64,000 bases of DNA from Shewanella benthica KT99 (GTDB lineage Bacteria; Pseudomonadota; Gammaproteobacteria; Enterobacterales; Shewanellaceae). Shown here in pieces: positions 42,840 to 53,231 of the stretch (position 1 is the stretch's first letter; every line of letters starts with the position of its first letter). Below the pieces are notes generated by a model. It ran no database searches, was not told the origin of the DNA, and saw only the letters and a program-made list of their open reading frames with translations. The position numbers and the translations under genes were made by a program. The stretch lies in the NCBI RefSeq assembly GCF_000172075.1, contig NZ_ABIC01000010.1, positions 1 to 64,000 of the forward strand. The letters run 5' to 3'.

Positions 42840-43036
42840 AGGTTTCGACTCTAGATGGCAGTTGTTACAAGTTAATCTATTTTTTACAGAAGAGGTATTC
42901 ATCTATATCAGATGATAGAAGTTATCTGCTTGAAAGATGATGAAACACATTTATTTGCAGATTTTGGCGAGGGAAGAGCAAAGAAGGTGGCGAGTCTCGA
43001 GGATTAGCCTAGGTCCTAGGACCTAGGCTTTCTAAT

Positions 43037-44584
43037 TTAATGCTTATGTCCGCCATGATCATGGCTATGAGCCTTTGATTTTAAGAGCATGATGCGGGCC
43101 ATAAACTTTCTCGGACCCAAACGTAGCAGGCTAGCGGCAAATAAGCAGGCTAGCACTATCAGAGATATCATGCTTAACGACTCAGGCATTGTCATCATCA
43201 TGCCCCATTGAGGCTGGATCAGTGACGTTATGGCTAAGATGACTGTGATGAGTCCTATGACCGCAGATCTCTGTGTCCAACTCATCAACTTGAGTTGGGC
43301 TAAGTTGAAGATAGGTGCAGCCACCAAGGCCAACATAACGGCTGGGATACTCCAGCCACTGTAAGCCAAAGACAGTGCTAAAACCGCACCGCCTAAGTTA
43401 CAGAATCGCATCGGCAGGAAGAGCACCATAAGCACTGCCACCTGAATAATCGGATCCTCTAATGGCACCGAAGGATGACCAATCAGGTTAGCTAAGACTA
43501 AGCTGAGTAAGACCCAAGGCGCGCTTCTGTCTACTATATGGGCGAAGCCAAAACGCAGAGGAGATTCGGGAACCGAAAGATGGGGATCCGTCGGCTCTAC
43601 CCGGCTAAATGTAAGCAAGGCTCCGATCACCAATAAGCTGATTAACTGGAATAATGCGATCAGGGGGCCTAGCAGGAAAGCCGTGATGATCAGGGCCTCT
43701 GGCCCCGCGAGTCGTTGCAACCAACGTTTGCCCAAATGGCTACTCTGAGGCGACAAACCTAGCTTAAACCTGAGTCCTGCGACGGCATAACTGAGTAAGA
43801 GCACAGGCCCCAGAGTCATCATCCAGTCGACGAGTTGTTCGGTACTATGGTCATGTTGGTGGTGCTCGTGTCCACCAGAGTCCATCATCAAGAGTATAAA
43901 CAGTAATCCTATGCCGAGTAAGCTACCTATACCCGCATGATACTCATATTTTTGCTGATTGCCGTTACTGGCTTCATCTGGTGAATGATGGCCATGGGGC
44001 TGATGTAAAACTACGTGCAGAATAGAGCCTGTCACGAAGGCCTGTAGATATACGGTATTATCCAGGCTGAGGTGAGTCAGCATCTGTTCTCCGGCGAAAT
44101 AACCTACGCCAGTTAGCAGCATCATACCGGCTAAAACTACCATGGCCCAACGACTGCCTATTTGAGGTTTTACCAGCCACCAGATGGCAAGGCCCACAGG
44201 CAGGCGATGTAATATGATGCCCAAGGCGAGTAAAATAGAGACATCGTCCTGCTGGGCAAGCACCATGGCACCGCCATCTGTAATGGTGTGCAGCAGTAAT
44301 CCGCCTACGCCTAAGATGAGGGTGAGGTTATGGGTAACCTCAGAGTAACGATGAAATAGCTTCTCACTGGCTGTCGGCCCCCACATTCCAATGATGACGA
44401 AAATTATCGCCAGGAAGCCGCCGTGCTCCAGTAGCTCAGGTAAAATATGTAGCAGCACAAGTCCGCCCAGGGAAACGAATATAAATCCGTCCAGGCCTTT
44501 TTGTAGTCCGTGTTCTGCCGAAAAGAACCGATAGAAGATAGGACCTAGTAGTAGTGCGATACAGCTGGCTATTAGATAGAGCAT
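43037..44584 (-). CDS. Polytopic membrane protein with ZIP-like metal-site motifs and His-rich loops
   Basis: 515 residues, at least twelve hydrophobic helices. The first half has HILPELLEH, HTITDGGAM (His99, Asp103) and HRLPVGLAI (His126), resembling the paired metal-binding helices IV and V of ZIP transporters. His-rich segments occur near 200 (HQPHGHHS), 245 (HEHHQHDHS) and at the C-terminus (HSHDHGGHKH). The second half (about 265-490) resembles a permease. A divalent-metal transporter is the likely role; the ZIP-permease combination is not one I can name. Confidence 0.65.
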   Translation of the reverse strand: MLYLIASCIALLLGPIFYRFFSAEHGLQKGLDGFIFVSLGGLVLLHILPELLEHGGFLAIIFVIIGMWGPTASEKLFHRYSEVTHNLTLILGVGGLLLHTITDGGAMVLAQQDDVSILLALGIILHRLPVGLAIWWLVKPQIGSRWAMVVLAGMMLLTGVGYFAGEQMLTHLSLDNTVYLQAFVTGSILHVVLHQPHGHHSPDEASNGNQQKYEYHAGIGSLLGIGLLFILLMMDSGGHEHHQHDHSTEQLVDWMMTLGPVLLLSYAVAGLRFKLGLSPQSSHLGKRWLQRLAGPEALIITAFLLGPLIALFQLISLLVIGALLTFSRVEPTDPHLSVPESPLRFGFAHIVDRSAPWVLLSLVLANLIGHPSVPLEDPIIQVAVLMVLFLPMRFCNLGGAVLALSLAYSGWSIPAVMLALVAAPIFNLAQLKLMSWTQRSAVIGLITVILAITSLIQPQWGMMMTMPESLSMISLIVLACLFAASLLRLGPRKFMARIMLLKSKAHSHDHGGHKH

Positions 44585-44914
44585 GATTTGTTTAGCTGGG
44601 ACCTGAGAAAACGACGAGATAGTATACCAGTTTCTGGAAAATAAGCAGACAAGCCAGCATTATTTACATCGAGTGTGACCATCTTTCAGACTGAAGCTGA
44701 TTTTTGCACGCTTCAAAGTACAAGTTCTATTAAAGTTTTCGTCAGGCCTGACTGAGGTTGAACGTCGGTACTGGTGATGATTGCAGATGTTCCTCGACGA
44801 CTTATAGCTTCCTATCTTTTGAACTTGCAATAAGACCTTGTCAGTCACATGCTGCATATATTGTATTCAATTGTTAATGGCTTTATCAAGCTGTTTAATT
44901 TGGGATAGGTTTTC

Positions 44915-45110
44915 ATGCTTTCTGCTCTTCTCTTATGTGTATTCAGTCTAGCGGCGCTCGATTCGGCCGAATATCGTGATCTTCTACCTTAATCAAGGTA
45001 CGCCAGTCTCCATGGAGGAGCGCGATGAGCAAGGTAATTTAAAGATTGCTTCAACCTATGTAGATAAAGGTGCTTGGCATGGCTTTCATTTGCCCTATAC
45101 CCCAAGCTAG
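44915..45110 (+). pseudogene. Possible gene remnants upstream of the M6 protease
   Basis: A 25-codon frame with signal-like start (MLSALLLCVFSLAALDSAE) ends at 44992. An overlapping frame then reads FYLNQGTPVSMEERDEQGN, followed by DKGAWHGFHLPYTPS, to TAG at 45108. The second piece looks protein-like but has no start or recognised family. The rest of 44585-45197 shows nothing convincing. Confidence 0.35.
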
Positions 45111-45197
45111 GTTAATAGAGTAAATATTGTATTTTCACTGTAATTCAGACGAGAGTACTGTTAATATTTTGTACTTTTTATGTTGTTTTGGTGATTT

Positions 45198-48116
45198 ATG
45201 AGAAGACTTCTCTCCTTAACCCGTTTTATCTTGTCTTTATCCTTGGTGTTAAGTGCTACGGCTTCGACATCTCTATTTGCGAAAGAGTTAGATACTAACA
45301 GCGCACTTGCGTCTGCTGAATTAGCTTCGGCTACATTGGCCGATGCCGGGACGATCAACAAAGAGCGGATATTATATTGGCTCATCAAGCGGGGAGAGGT
45401 TTCTGCCGACGCCAGCGAAGCTGACAAGCGTGCCGCCGTCGATAAATTCACTCATAGAGCCATCAGCTTTCAGAGTAAGGGGCGCTTGGTTGAGGCTCAG
45501 TTTGACAAGGCCAGACTCAAGTCTCTGGCTCAGAGTAAGACACTTAAGCGCAATTCGATTGCCAAGATGGATAATATGCTCGGCACCTTAGCCGATGCAG
45601 ATACCACTAAGACAGTAAAAGTATTAGGCGTTTTAATCGATTTCCCAGATCTGCCATTCGATAATAATCGGTTGTCAGCCAGCGATACCTCGATGTTTTA
45701 TCCTAATTATCCAGTGTCTCATTATCAGAGCATGATGTTTTCTACCACAGGATTTATCGGTCCTCAAGGGCAGAGCTTGATGACTGGGTATCAATATTAT
45801 CAGGCAGAATCCGGTGAGCGTTTCAATTTTACCGGTAATGTTAAAGGCTGGTTCACCGCTGAAAATAATGCCGCCTTCTATGGTGGTAACGATGCCGATA
45901 ATAACGATGATGATATGGCTGTGCCTGAACTGGTAAAAGAAGCCGTGACTCTGGCCCTGACTAACATGTCAGCTGCCGAATTAGCCAGCTATGATGTGGA
46001 AGATCCATTCGATGTCGATGGCGACGGCAACTTCGATGAACCGGATGGCGATATCGATCATGTGATGCTGTTTCATTCCAGCATAGGTGAAGAAGCCGGC
46101 GGTGGCGTGCTCGGCGATGACGCCATCTGGTCACATAGATTCTTTGTTTATACCGGTAATACGCCTGGATACACCATTCCTGGTACGGGTAAGAAGGTGT
46201 TTGGTTATACGGTGCAGCCGATTGATGCCGCAGCGGGTGTGGTGGTACACGAGTTTGGCCACGATCTGGGGTTACCCGATGAATATGATACCAGTAATAC
46301 AGGTGATGGCTCTCCGGTCGGCTCTTGGTCTGTGATGTCCGGCGGTAGCTGGACAGGTAGTATTGCGGGAACTGAGCCAATAGGTTTTAGCCCCTATGCA
46401 CGCTCTTATCTGCAGGACAGATATAAGGGACGTTGGATCAACGAGCTGGAAGTCTTGCTTAGCAGCATAGGCACATCGGGATTGGATGTGGTCATTAATG
46501 AGGCGATAAATCACTCATTGGTGAATCAGATCTCTATTCCACTGCCAGCGGCGACGATTCCTTTCAAGCAGCCTTATGGCGGTAGCTACCAATACTACTC
46601 TGGCCAGGGGCATCTGATTAACAATGCCCTGTCATTCGAAATTGACTTGCCAAGCTCGACGCCACTCACCCTGATAATGAAAGCCCATTGGAATATCGAA
46701 GAGGACTATGACTATGCTCAGGTCATGGTCGATAGTGTGGTGATTGCCGGTAACTATACCAAGGCTAGCAACACGATTAATACGGCTCGAGACATCATCA
46801 GCGGAAATTCTGGCGATATACTTGCTGCCGAAGGTCCCAACAATTGGGTCGATCTTGAATATGATTTGAGCGCCTATGCTGGCCGAGCGAATACTCAGAT
46901 CAGTATTATTTATAAAACCGATCAGGCGGTAGGGGATTATGGTTTCGTTTTCGATGATCTGCAGATCAGCAATGGCGCATCGGTAATTTATACCGATGAT
47001 GCCGAGACGCCAAATACCATGATGCTAAATGGTTTCTCACGGATCGATGATGAGCGTCCAGGAGGTGCTGCTCGCCGTTATATACTGCAACTTCGAAGCC
47101 ACAATGGCGTCGATGCCGGACTAGATAGTCATTCTTACGAGCCTGGAGTACTCATTTGGTTGGAAAACTTTAGTTATACCGATAATAACTCTAGCACTCA
47201 CCCCGGCGCTGGCTTGATTGGCGTTATCGATGCGGATCAGAATCTTATAGGTACTAATGCTTCTGATACTCAGGTTAGAGATGCGACCTTTAGCATGTTT
47301 GTTCAGTCTTACTACTTTGGCGATAATCATCTGTCATCTGTCTCTATGTTTGATGATCGCCAAGATTACAGCGCACCGACTCAGCCTCAGTCTGGCATTA
47401 TCTTGCCAGAGCTTGGCTTGACCATGGAAGTGATAGCCCAGAGTGCCGATTCATCCACGGCGACGGTTAGATTTAACTATGGCGGCGAAACGACTCCACC
47501 TCCTCAGGTTGAAGAGCTAGTAGCTAATTTCGGTAGGATTCAAAATGACATCACTGGTTCGGTGGTGTTTATCGCGGAAGTGACAGGCGGTGATGGAAAT
47601 TACGCTTACTTGTGGAGCTTTGGTGTCACCGGAGCCACCAGTGCCGAGGAGATGCCAACCTATGTCTATCAAGTGTCAGGAAGCTACACTGTTAATTTAA
47701 CTGTGACCGATGGACTAGGTTCGAGCGTAATGAGTGCTCAGACTATTACGGTTGTTTTACCTGTGTCTCCTGTCGCTGGGTTTACCTTTTCGAGCAGCGA
47801 TCTCAGCGTGACTTTCACCGATACCAGTACAGGTGGTGAAGGCGCTATGACTTACTCGTGGGACTTCGGTGATAGTCAGACGAGTACGGCACAATCGCCC
47901 AGTCATACTTATGCTTCAGCCGGAATTTATACTGTGATGATGACAGTGACTGATAGTTTAGCCGTGGTGAGTAGCAGAAGTATGTTAGTAACTGTGACCG
48001 CTGCTGTGGTGACGCTTTCTGTGACTACACCTTCTGGTGATTCTGGCGGTGGTAGTCTTGGTTGGTTAAGCTTAGGGTTACTGGCTCTGATAGGATTCAG
48101 AAGAAGTCGTCATTAA
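45198..48116 (+). CDS. Secreted M6-family metalloprotease with PKD domains and GlyGly-CTERM tag
   Basis: 972 residues. A signal peptide (about 1-28) and propeptide are followed by an immune-inhibitor-A-type M6 protease domain with zinc motif HEFGHDLGLPDE (His351, Glu352, His355) and SVMSGGSW downstream. A beta-rich region (about 430-690) is followed by two PKD domains (about 768-850, 855-930; YSWDFGDSQTS, HTYASAGIYTV). The C-terminus is GlyGly-CTERM: GGGSLGWL, a hydrophobic helix, then RRSRH. The tag implies type II secretion and rhombosortase cleavage at the surface. No rhombosortase is in the window. Confidence 0.92.
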   Translation: MRRLLSLTRFILSLSLVLSATASTSLFAKELDTNSALASAELASATLADAGTINKERILYWLIKRGEVSADASEADKRAAVDKFTHRAISFQSKGRLVEAQFDKARLKSLAQSKTLKRNSIAKMDNMLGTLADADTTKTVKVLGVLIDFPDLPFDNNRLSASDTSMFYPNYPVSHYQSMMFSTTGFIGPQGQSLMTGYQYYQAESGERFNFTGNVKGWFTAENNAAFYGGNDADNNDDDMAVPELVKEAVTLALTNMSAAELASYDVEDPFDVDGDGNFDEPDGDIDHVMLFHSSIGEEAGGGVLGDDAIWSHRFFVYTGNTPGYTIPGTGKKVFGYTVQPIDAAAGVVVHEFGHDLGLPDEYDTSNTGDGSPVGSWSVMSGGSWTGSIAGTEPIGFSPYARSYLQDRYKGRWINELEVLLSSIGTSGLDVVINEAINHSLVNQISIPLPAATIPFKQPYGGSYQYYSGQGHLINNALSFEIDLPSSTPLTLIMKAHWNIEEDYDYAQVMVDSVVIAGNYTKASNTINTARDIISGNSGDILAAEGPNNWVDLEYDLSAYAGRANTQISIIYKTDQAVGDYGFVFDDLQISNGASVIYTDDAETPNTMMLNGFSRIDDERPGGAARRYILQLRSHNGVDAGLDSHSYEPGVLIWLENFSYTDNNSSTHPGAGLIGVIDADQNLIGTNASDTQVRDATFSMFVQSYYFGDNHLSSVSMFDDRQDYSAPTQPQSGIILPELGLTMEVIAQSADSSTATVRFNYGGETTPPPQVEELVANFGRIQNDITGSVVFIAEVTGGDGNYAYLWSFGVTGATSAEEMPTYVYQVSGSYTVNLTVTDGLGSSVMSAQTITVVLPVSPVAGFTFSSSDLSVTFTDTSTGGEGAMTYSWDFGDSQTSTAQSPSHTYASAGIYTVMMTVTDSLAVVSSRSMLVTVTAAVVTLSVTTPSGDSGGGSLGWLSLGLLALIGFRRSRH

Positions 48117-48137
48117 GCGAGTGCTAGCTGATTAAAC

Positions 48138-48165
48138 TAAAAAACGCTCATGTGGGCGTTTTTGT
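48138..48165 (+). terminator. Terminator after the M6 protease gene
   Basis: AAAAACGCTC and GGGCGTTTTT form a stem with one G-T pair and end in T's. It could serve the converging ubiC gene too. Confidence 0.75.
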
Positions 48166-48199
48166 TGTCATGAATTTTTTCATTAAAAAAAGAAAAAGG

Positions 48200-48763
48200 T
48201 TACATCTGTTCGATGATTTTTCGGGCTGCGGGCAAAAAGGTTTCACTGATGATAAGCTGCTCATCATCATAGGAAAAGTAACGGCGACGTCCCCATAGCT
48301 CCTGAGTGACTGGCTGCTTAATTGATTCGGTCAATTGGGCTAGCCGATGGCAGGGAGTAAAGTGAGCTATTTCTATCTTGCCAGGAGTGAAGTCATCGTT
48401 GGAAAAAAGTAGTTCCCCTAAGGGGCGTGTGCCAAGAGTGAGGAATTCGGTTTCCTTCTTATCGAGTAAGTTTGCCGGGATCAAGGTGCGGGCAAATATC
48501 CAAGGCACGCCGTCGAGGCAGAGTAATACTTCACGCACCCAGGCTTGTCTCTGAGCGGGAAACTCGCCACTGAAAGGTGTTATAGTTCCCTCTCCGAGTA
48601 CTTTTACTTCGAACTTGGTACAGTGAGAACGTAATTTTTGGGTTAGACTTCCTGATGAAAGTAGCCATTCACTTAGCGGGGAATCTGGGAGTTCAGAGAT
48701 TTGTTCTGGCGAAAACCATTGAATTGATTCACCATAGGGAAAGCTTAACCTAGTCACACTCAT
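48200..48763 (-). CDS. ubiC: Chorismate--pyruvate lyase UbiC
   Basis: 187 residues. It makes 4-hydroxybenzoate from chorismate, the first step of ubiquinone synthesis. Recognisable segments are the SGSLTQKLR start of the fold, [20 protein letters not shown] and the product-site Arg-Leu-Gly region near PLGELLF, then ELWGRRRYF at the end. ubiA, often the next gene, is not here. Confidence 0.9.
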   Translation of the reverse strand: MSVTRLSFPYGESIQWFSPEQISELPDSPLSEWLLSSGSLTQKLRSHCTKFEVKVLGEGTITPFSGEFPAQRQAWVREVLLCLDGVPWIFARTLIPANLLDKKETEFLTLGTRPLGELLFSNDDFTPGKIEIAHFTPCHRLAQLTESIKQPVTQELWGRRRYFSYDDEQLIISETFLPAARKIIEQM

Positions 48764-48874
48764 CTATTTCTCGGTACAATAGGGCTTACAGCAGCAGTCT
48801 AGCATGCCGTCATAGGTTAGTCAGAAAGATTCATGAGCACAAAGGAGATACAGTTTAATATGGAAAGGTTCGAT

Positions 48875-49294
48875 ATGAGATCAGGTTATCTTAGAAAACT
48901 CGCATCCCTCTTGGTTATTTTTGCCGTGAGCATCTTTAGTGTTGGTGTTTATGCGGAAGACGAGATAATAGATAACTATGCCTACTACGGGTTCGAGCCC
49001 GATCTCATCACTAACTATATCTCCAGCGGTAAAAAACTCGGCTTCGTACGCATAAGTATCGAGTTGATGGTGAAAGACCCGGAAGATCTTATTGCCCTGG
49101 AGCATCACGATCCTCTCCTACGAGCGGCGATATTGGAGATCATGGGTAGCCAAACTGCCTATAAGGTTAAATCCTTAACGGGGCGTGAGGAGATCCGCCG
49201 TGAGTGTTATGACACAGTCAATCGACTCATGGAACAAGAAGTCGGCCGGCCTATTGTGGTTAATTTGTTGTTCACTAAATATCTATACGATTAG
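48875..49294 (+). CDS. FliL-like periplasmic protein
   Basis: About 139 residues from MRSGYLRKL: one N-terminal hydrophobic segment that reads as a signal peptide (cleavage near VYA) and a FliL-type domain (ISIELMVKDPEDLIALEHHDPLLRAAILEIMGSQ, LTGREEIRRECYDTVNRLM). FliL stabilises the flagellar motor at the inner membrane. This orphan copy is outside a flagellar cluster, next to ubiC. In-frame starts at 48833 and 48860 are alternatives; the last was chosen for AAGG spacing and signal shape. Confidence 0.78.
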   Translation: MRSGYLRKLASLLVIFAVSIFSVGVYAEDEIIDNYAYYGFEPDLITNYISSGKKLGFVRISIELMVKDPEDLIALEHHDPLLRAAILEIMGSQTAYKVKSLTGREEIRRECYDTVNRLMEQEVGRPIVVNLLFTKYLYD

Positions 49295-49360
49295 TTAAGC
49301 CATATAAAATTTAGCTTTTATTTATGAGCCGTTGTTAATCGAGCAGCGGCTAAGATACCT

Positions 49361-50608
49361 ATGACAAAATCAGCTCCAAAACAGACATCTAAATCGAATT
49401 TCGGAACCGAAACGGTTAAGAATAAGCAAAACCAATATCAGCCCAAATCTACTTTTCATAAGCAACATTCTAATAAACAGAAGCATAAGAGCAAGCCAGC
49501 AGATCGTAAGTCAAAGTCGGTGAAATCTGCCGACAAAAAGGGGTTCCACCAGAGAAACCTGCATAAGGATGGCTATGATTTTGACACGCTTACCGAGGCG
49601 AGCCCAGAGCTAAAGCCATTCGTTAGGCCAAATCCTTATGGCAACCTTTCTATCGATTTTTCCGATCCTCAGGCTGTAAAGGCACTTAACCTAGCCCTGT
49701 TAAAAGCTCATTATCGAATCGAGTCGTGGGACATTCCTCAGGGATTTCTGTGCCCGCCAATTCCGGGTAGGGTTGATTACTTACACTATGTTGCCGATCT
49801 ACTGGCTGGAAATATTCCACAACAAGTAAGCCAAGAGCCATCAGCGGGAAGTGTTGATGGACAAAATGTCCCAGCTTTAATAAATAGTGTAACGAATGGT
49901 TTAGCTAAAGCGGCCACTAAAACCAATAGAATCCCGACTGGCTCTAAGATAAAGGCGTTGGATATAGGCACCGGAGCCAACGGTATCTATGCCATTTTAG
50001 GTATTCAATCTTATGGTTGGCAGTTTACCGCCAGCGATGTCGACCCGCTTTCTATCGTTAATGTTGAGTCGATTATCCAGGCTAACCTTTGCCTACAAGG
50101 TAAATTTAAAACTCGGTTACAAACCGATCATCAAAAAGTATTTCATGGCATCATCAATGTCGATGACCGCTTCGATGTGACCTTATGTAATCCACCGTTT
50201 CATTCGTCGCTGGCCGAGGCGAGTGAGGGGAGTCAGCGTAAGCTAAAGAACCTCGCGGCTAACCGCGTGGCAAAAGGGCATAAGAGTGAACCCGCTAAGG
50301 TTAAGGGTGCAAATGTAGATCTCAACTTCGGCGGTCAGAAGGCCGAGCTTTGGTGTGAAGGTGGCGAGAAGCAGTTCCTGCTTAATATGATCCGCGAGAG
50401 CGCCGACTTTAAGACCCAATGCCTGTGGTTTACCAGCCTAGTATCGAAGCAAGAAAACCTCAAACCTAGTTACGCCGCCCTCAAAAAGGCGGGCGCCGTT
50501 AGCATAAAAACCATAGATATGGCCCAAGGTAACAAACTCACTCGCGTACTCGCCTGGAGCTTCCTCACGCCCAAGCAACAAGCGCTATGGGCTAAATACC
50601 GTCGTTAG
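49361..50608 (+). CDS. rlmF: 23S rRNA (adenine1618-N6)-methyltransferase RlmF
   Basis: 415 residues, longer than E. coli RlmF because of a Lys/Gln-rich N-terminal extension (about 1-70) and an insertion near 150-190. It methylates A1618 of 23S rRNA. The SAM motif is ALDIGTGANGIYAILG and the N6-adenine catalytic motif is CNPPFHSS (NPPF). The basic extension probably binds rRNA. Confidence 0.93.
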   Translation: MTKSAPKQTSKSNFGTETVKNKQNQYQPKSTFHKQHSNKQKHKSKPADRKSKSVKSADKKGFHQRNLHKDGYDFDTLTEASPELKPFVRPNPYGNLSIDFSDPQAVKALNLALLKAHYRIESWDIPQGFLCPPIPGRVDYLHYVADLLAGNIPQQVSQEPSAGSVDGQNVPALINSVTNGLAKAATKTNRIPTGSKIKALDIGTGANGIYAILGIQSYGWQFTASDVDPLSIVNVESIIQANLCLQGKFKTRLQTDHQKVFHGIINVDDRFDVTLCNPPFHSSLAEASEGSQRKLKNLAANRVAKGHKSEPAKVKGANVDLNFGGQKAELWCEGGEKQFLLNMIRESADFKTQCLWFTSLVSKQENLKPSYAALKKAGAVSIKTIDMAQGNKLTRVLAWSFLTPKQQALWAKYRR

Positions 50609-50765
50609 AAGTAGCGAGAATAAGAGTGTCGGGGGCTAAGGATATTGGGATAAAAGTTGAGATTTAAAGTAAGGAGTATCATAGGTAAAGCTTGTCTAGA
50701 GTGCTGGAGTTTTGTCATTTGTCCCTTATAAAGCATACTTAAATTCATACGGTAAGGAGACTGTT

Positions 50766-51134
50766 TTGAGTTACAAAATCAAGTTGATAGAAGAATTATG
50801 GCAGGTGCATGTCATTTACCATGGCATTGTAACTTTAGAGCAAAGGATACAGGCGGTGGAAGACATAGTCCTTGATTATGCAGACAAGTTGGCCCCATTA
50901 AAAATATTGGTCAATGTGTGCGATCTGCAGATGATATTAACTCTGGGTGAGCAACGTTCATTTGGTGAGTTTTTGGCAAATCATCCTAGATTATCGAACG
51001 CTAAAGTCGCAGTGGTTCATGAGCCTGACTATAATCCAAATCTATTTATAGATACCTGTGCGTTCAACAATGGTTACAGATTAGCTGAGTTTAATCGAAT
51101 CAAAGCCGCCGAGCTTTGGTTGTCAGAACCTTAA
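50766..51134 (+). CDS. Small STAS/SpoIIAA-like protein
   Basis: About 122 residues from a TTG start at 50766, which has AAGGAG six bases ahead; a TTG at 50712 is in the same frame but lacks a site. The layout (short strand, helix, ILVNVCDLQMILTLGEQ, then AKVAVVHEP) resembles the SpoIIAA-like STAS fold. Function is unknown. Confidence 0.6.
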   Translation: MSYKIKLIEELWQVHVIYHGIVTLEQRIQAVEDIVLDYADKLAPLKILVNVCDLQMILTLGEQRSFGEFLANHPRLSNAKVAVVHEPDYNPNLFIDTCAFNNGYRLAEFNRIKAAELWLSEP

Positions 51135-51233
51135 TGTCTAATCTCCTATCTCAGCATTTATTCACCATTCTAGCCGTATTGACGTCTTGTCAAAATGGGT
51201 TAGCTAGCTTAAATCCAACCCTTATAACTCATA

Positions 51234-52766
51234 TCACAAGTATTTCTCTATCGGTAATAATTGTAATAAATATGATTTGATTCGTTCCGACAGGTCGGTT
51301 TCGGGCTCGACTTCCCAGATTTTTGAGCCGGAATACCAGCGGAGTTTGTCTTCATGTAAGTTCAGACGCCAGCTATTATCTTCGCTCATCGCCTGCTCTA
51401 TATCATCAGCAAGGGTCTCAGCAATATGTTTATTTTCAATAACGAGTAGGGACTCGGTATTGAGGTAGGTTGAACGTAAGTTGAAATTAAAAGAGCCGAC
51501 CACTGCCACTTGCCGGTCAAAAACAACTGCCTTTGCATGAAGGCCGTAGGCCGTTGTCGGTGCACATTTGGACAGGTCTCGAGTTGACTCTTCACACAGC
51601 TTTGTATCAGGTTTTAACTCGAACAATTGTATGCCGTGGTTGAGCATATCCTGACGTCGACCCGCGTAGCCAGAATGATTAGTGACTAGGTCATTAGAGG
51701 CCATAGAGTTTGTCAGTGCTTTAACCTCAATGCCATTGCTGGTTAACCTCTGTAGCGCTTCGAGTTGGCGATCATCAAATATCAGATAGGCGGATTCCAA
51801 TAAGATTTCTTGGTTAGACTGGTCAGCCAACTCGGCCAATAATCTAGCTGTAGCCTTAGGCTCGCTGGTATTATCCTCATCGATAGGTACTGGTCGGTCA
51901 GCAACAAAATATGCTTGAACCCAGCTCATCTCTGCCAGCAAATCCTTTAAGAATCGATGTGCTATCTTATTTCCTTCTGGCAAAGGGGGAAAGTTTTTGT
52001 AATGGGGAGCGGCCACTTTATCTGACAGCGGCAGATCTGCTGAGACTTTATCGGTAAACAAGCTAACAGGGTAAGACCAGCGACTGTTCCAATACTGTCC
52101 AAAGCTAGCTTGGATAGCGGTTACCACAGTGCCCATAACCAGTACATCGCGGTCACGAAAATTGACTTCATCAGAAAGATCAAAATATTCATCGCCGATA
52201 TTACGACCTCCAACAATCGACAGGACACCGTCGACGGTAAATGATTTATTGTGCATACGACGGTTTAAACGAGAAAAATCACTCAGTAAGTTTAGCCACT
52301 TTACAAACCCGCGGCGACTTGGGATAGGGTTAAATATGCGGATCTCTATTTGAGGATGAAGATTTAGTGCTGCTAGCAACTTCTCCCGTTCATTTAGATT
52401 GATATCATCAAGCATTACACGAACTCGAACACCACGTTCTGCAGCAGCCAATAAGCGACTTGCCAAGTAGTGTCCTGAAGCATCTGAGTTCCAAATGTAA
52501 TACTGAATATCTATGCTGTGTTCAGCTGTTTCTATGAGTGCCAACCGTTGAGCCAATGCATCCCAGCCGGTATCTTGCAATAGAACCGCACTCTGTCCTT
52601 GTGTAGACTGTTCAGGCCGATAATTGTCAGTCAATCTGGATAATGTACTGCTTGTTTTGGTGACAAATGGCTCACTAGTATGTTGTATTTCCTCAGGAAG
52701 TGACGAGCATCCTGTGAGAGTAGCGATTAAGAGCATGATGACATTAATACGTTGGAGCACAGACAT
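51234..52766 (-). CDS. Phospholipase D-family lipoprotein (cardiolipin-synthase-like)
   Basis: 510 residues with a lipoprotein signal (LLIATLTGC, lipid Cys20). Two HKD motifs are visible: HNKSFTVD with GGRNIGDEYF (His172, Lys174, Asp179) and HAKAVVFD with GSFNFNLRS. It probably transfers or hydrolyses phosphatidyl groups at the envelope. The lipoprotein anchor separates it from ClsA, which has membrane helices; it resembles the ClsC/YmdC group. Confidence 0.9.
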   Translation of the reverse strand: MSVLQRINVIMLLIATLTGCSSLPEEIQHTSEPFVTKTSSTLSRLTDNYRPEQSTQGQSAVLLQDTGWDALAQRLALIETAEHSIDIQYYIWNSDASGHYLASRLLAAAERGVRVRVMLDDINLNEREKLLAALNLHPQIEIRIFNPIPSRRGFVKWLNLLSDFSRLNRRMHNKSFTVDGVLSIVGGRNIGDEYFDLSDEVNFRDRDVLVMGTVVTAIQASFGQYWNSRWSYPVSLFTDKVSADLPLSDKVAAPHYKNFPPLPEGNKIAHRFLKDLLAEMSWVQAYFVADRPVPIDEDNTSEPKATARLLAELADQSNQEILLESAYLIFDDRQLEALQRLTSNGIEVKALTNSMASNDLVTNHSGYAGRRQDMLNHGIQLFELKPDTKLCEESTRDLSKCAPTTAYGLHAKAVVFDRQVAVVGSFNFNLRSTYLNTESLLVIENKHIAETLADDIEQAMSEDNSWRLNLHEDKLRWYSGSKIWEVEPETDLSERIKSYLLQLLPIEKYL

Positions 52767-53231
52767 TTATTACATTTCCTTGTTAACTTGAATGACTAAT
52801 TCTGATCTTATCTGCTCATTATTTCATTCAATTATTTTATTCAAGAGTTTCATAATACTGCTGCCAATATTTTCAGGCAAGTTAGCTACATTAGCATTTA
52901 ACCGGAATCCAGACCTCTCAACTCACTAAGCAAGAGTCCGAAAACTAGCCCTACACCCATGTAGCCCTCACGAGATTTATACCAACGCCCCCTTGGGCAA
53001 GTAAATCCATTTACTTAGCCAGTTCGCTATCCTTGGCTCTCGCTCATAAGCTCAACCACCTAAGGGGATTATTCGCCTTCCAACGGGGACGGGTTGTAGC
53101 GTTAGCCTTCATTTTGAAAATCATTTAATTCGCTACGACCTCTTTTTCTTGATTTTAAATTCAGACTTTGATAACCAAACAGCAATAATTTTGATAATAA
53201 AGAAGGTAAAAAAGTGGGTTATTCAGAATAA
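52767..53231. other. Gene-poor stretch with palindromic extragenic sequence
   Basis: No credible gene. GGTTGTAGCG (about 53091) is mirrored by CGCTACGACC (about 53131), and GTAAATCCATTTAC (53000-53013) is a short perfect-arm hairpin. These look like extragenic palindromes. Confidence 0.5.

Noticed and set aside
44660-44857. 65-codon minus-strand ORF
   Set aside because: Composition is unlike protein and there is no ribosome-binding site; remnants on the plus strand nearby are more protein-like.
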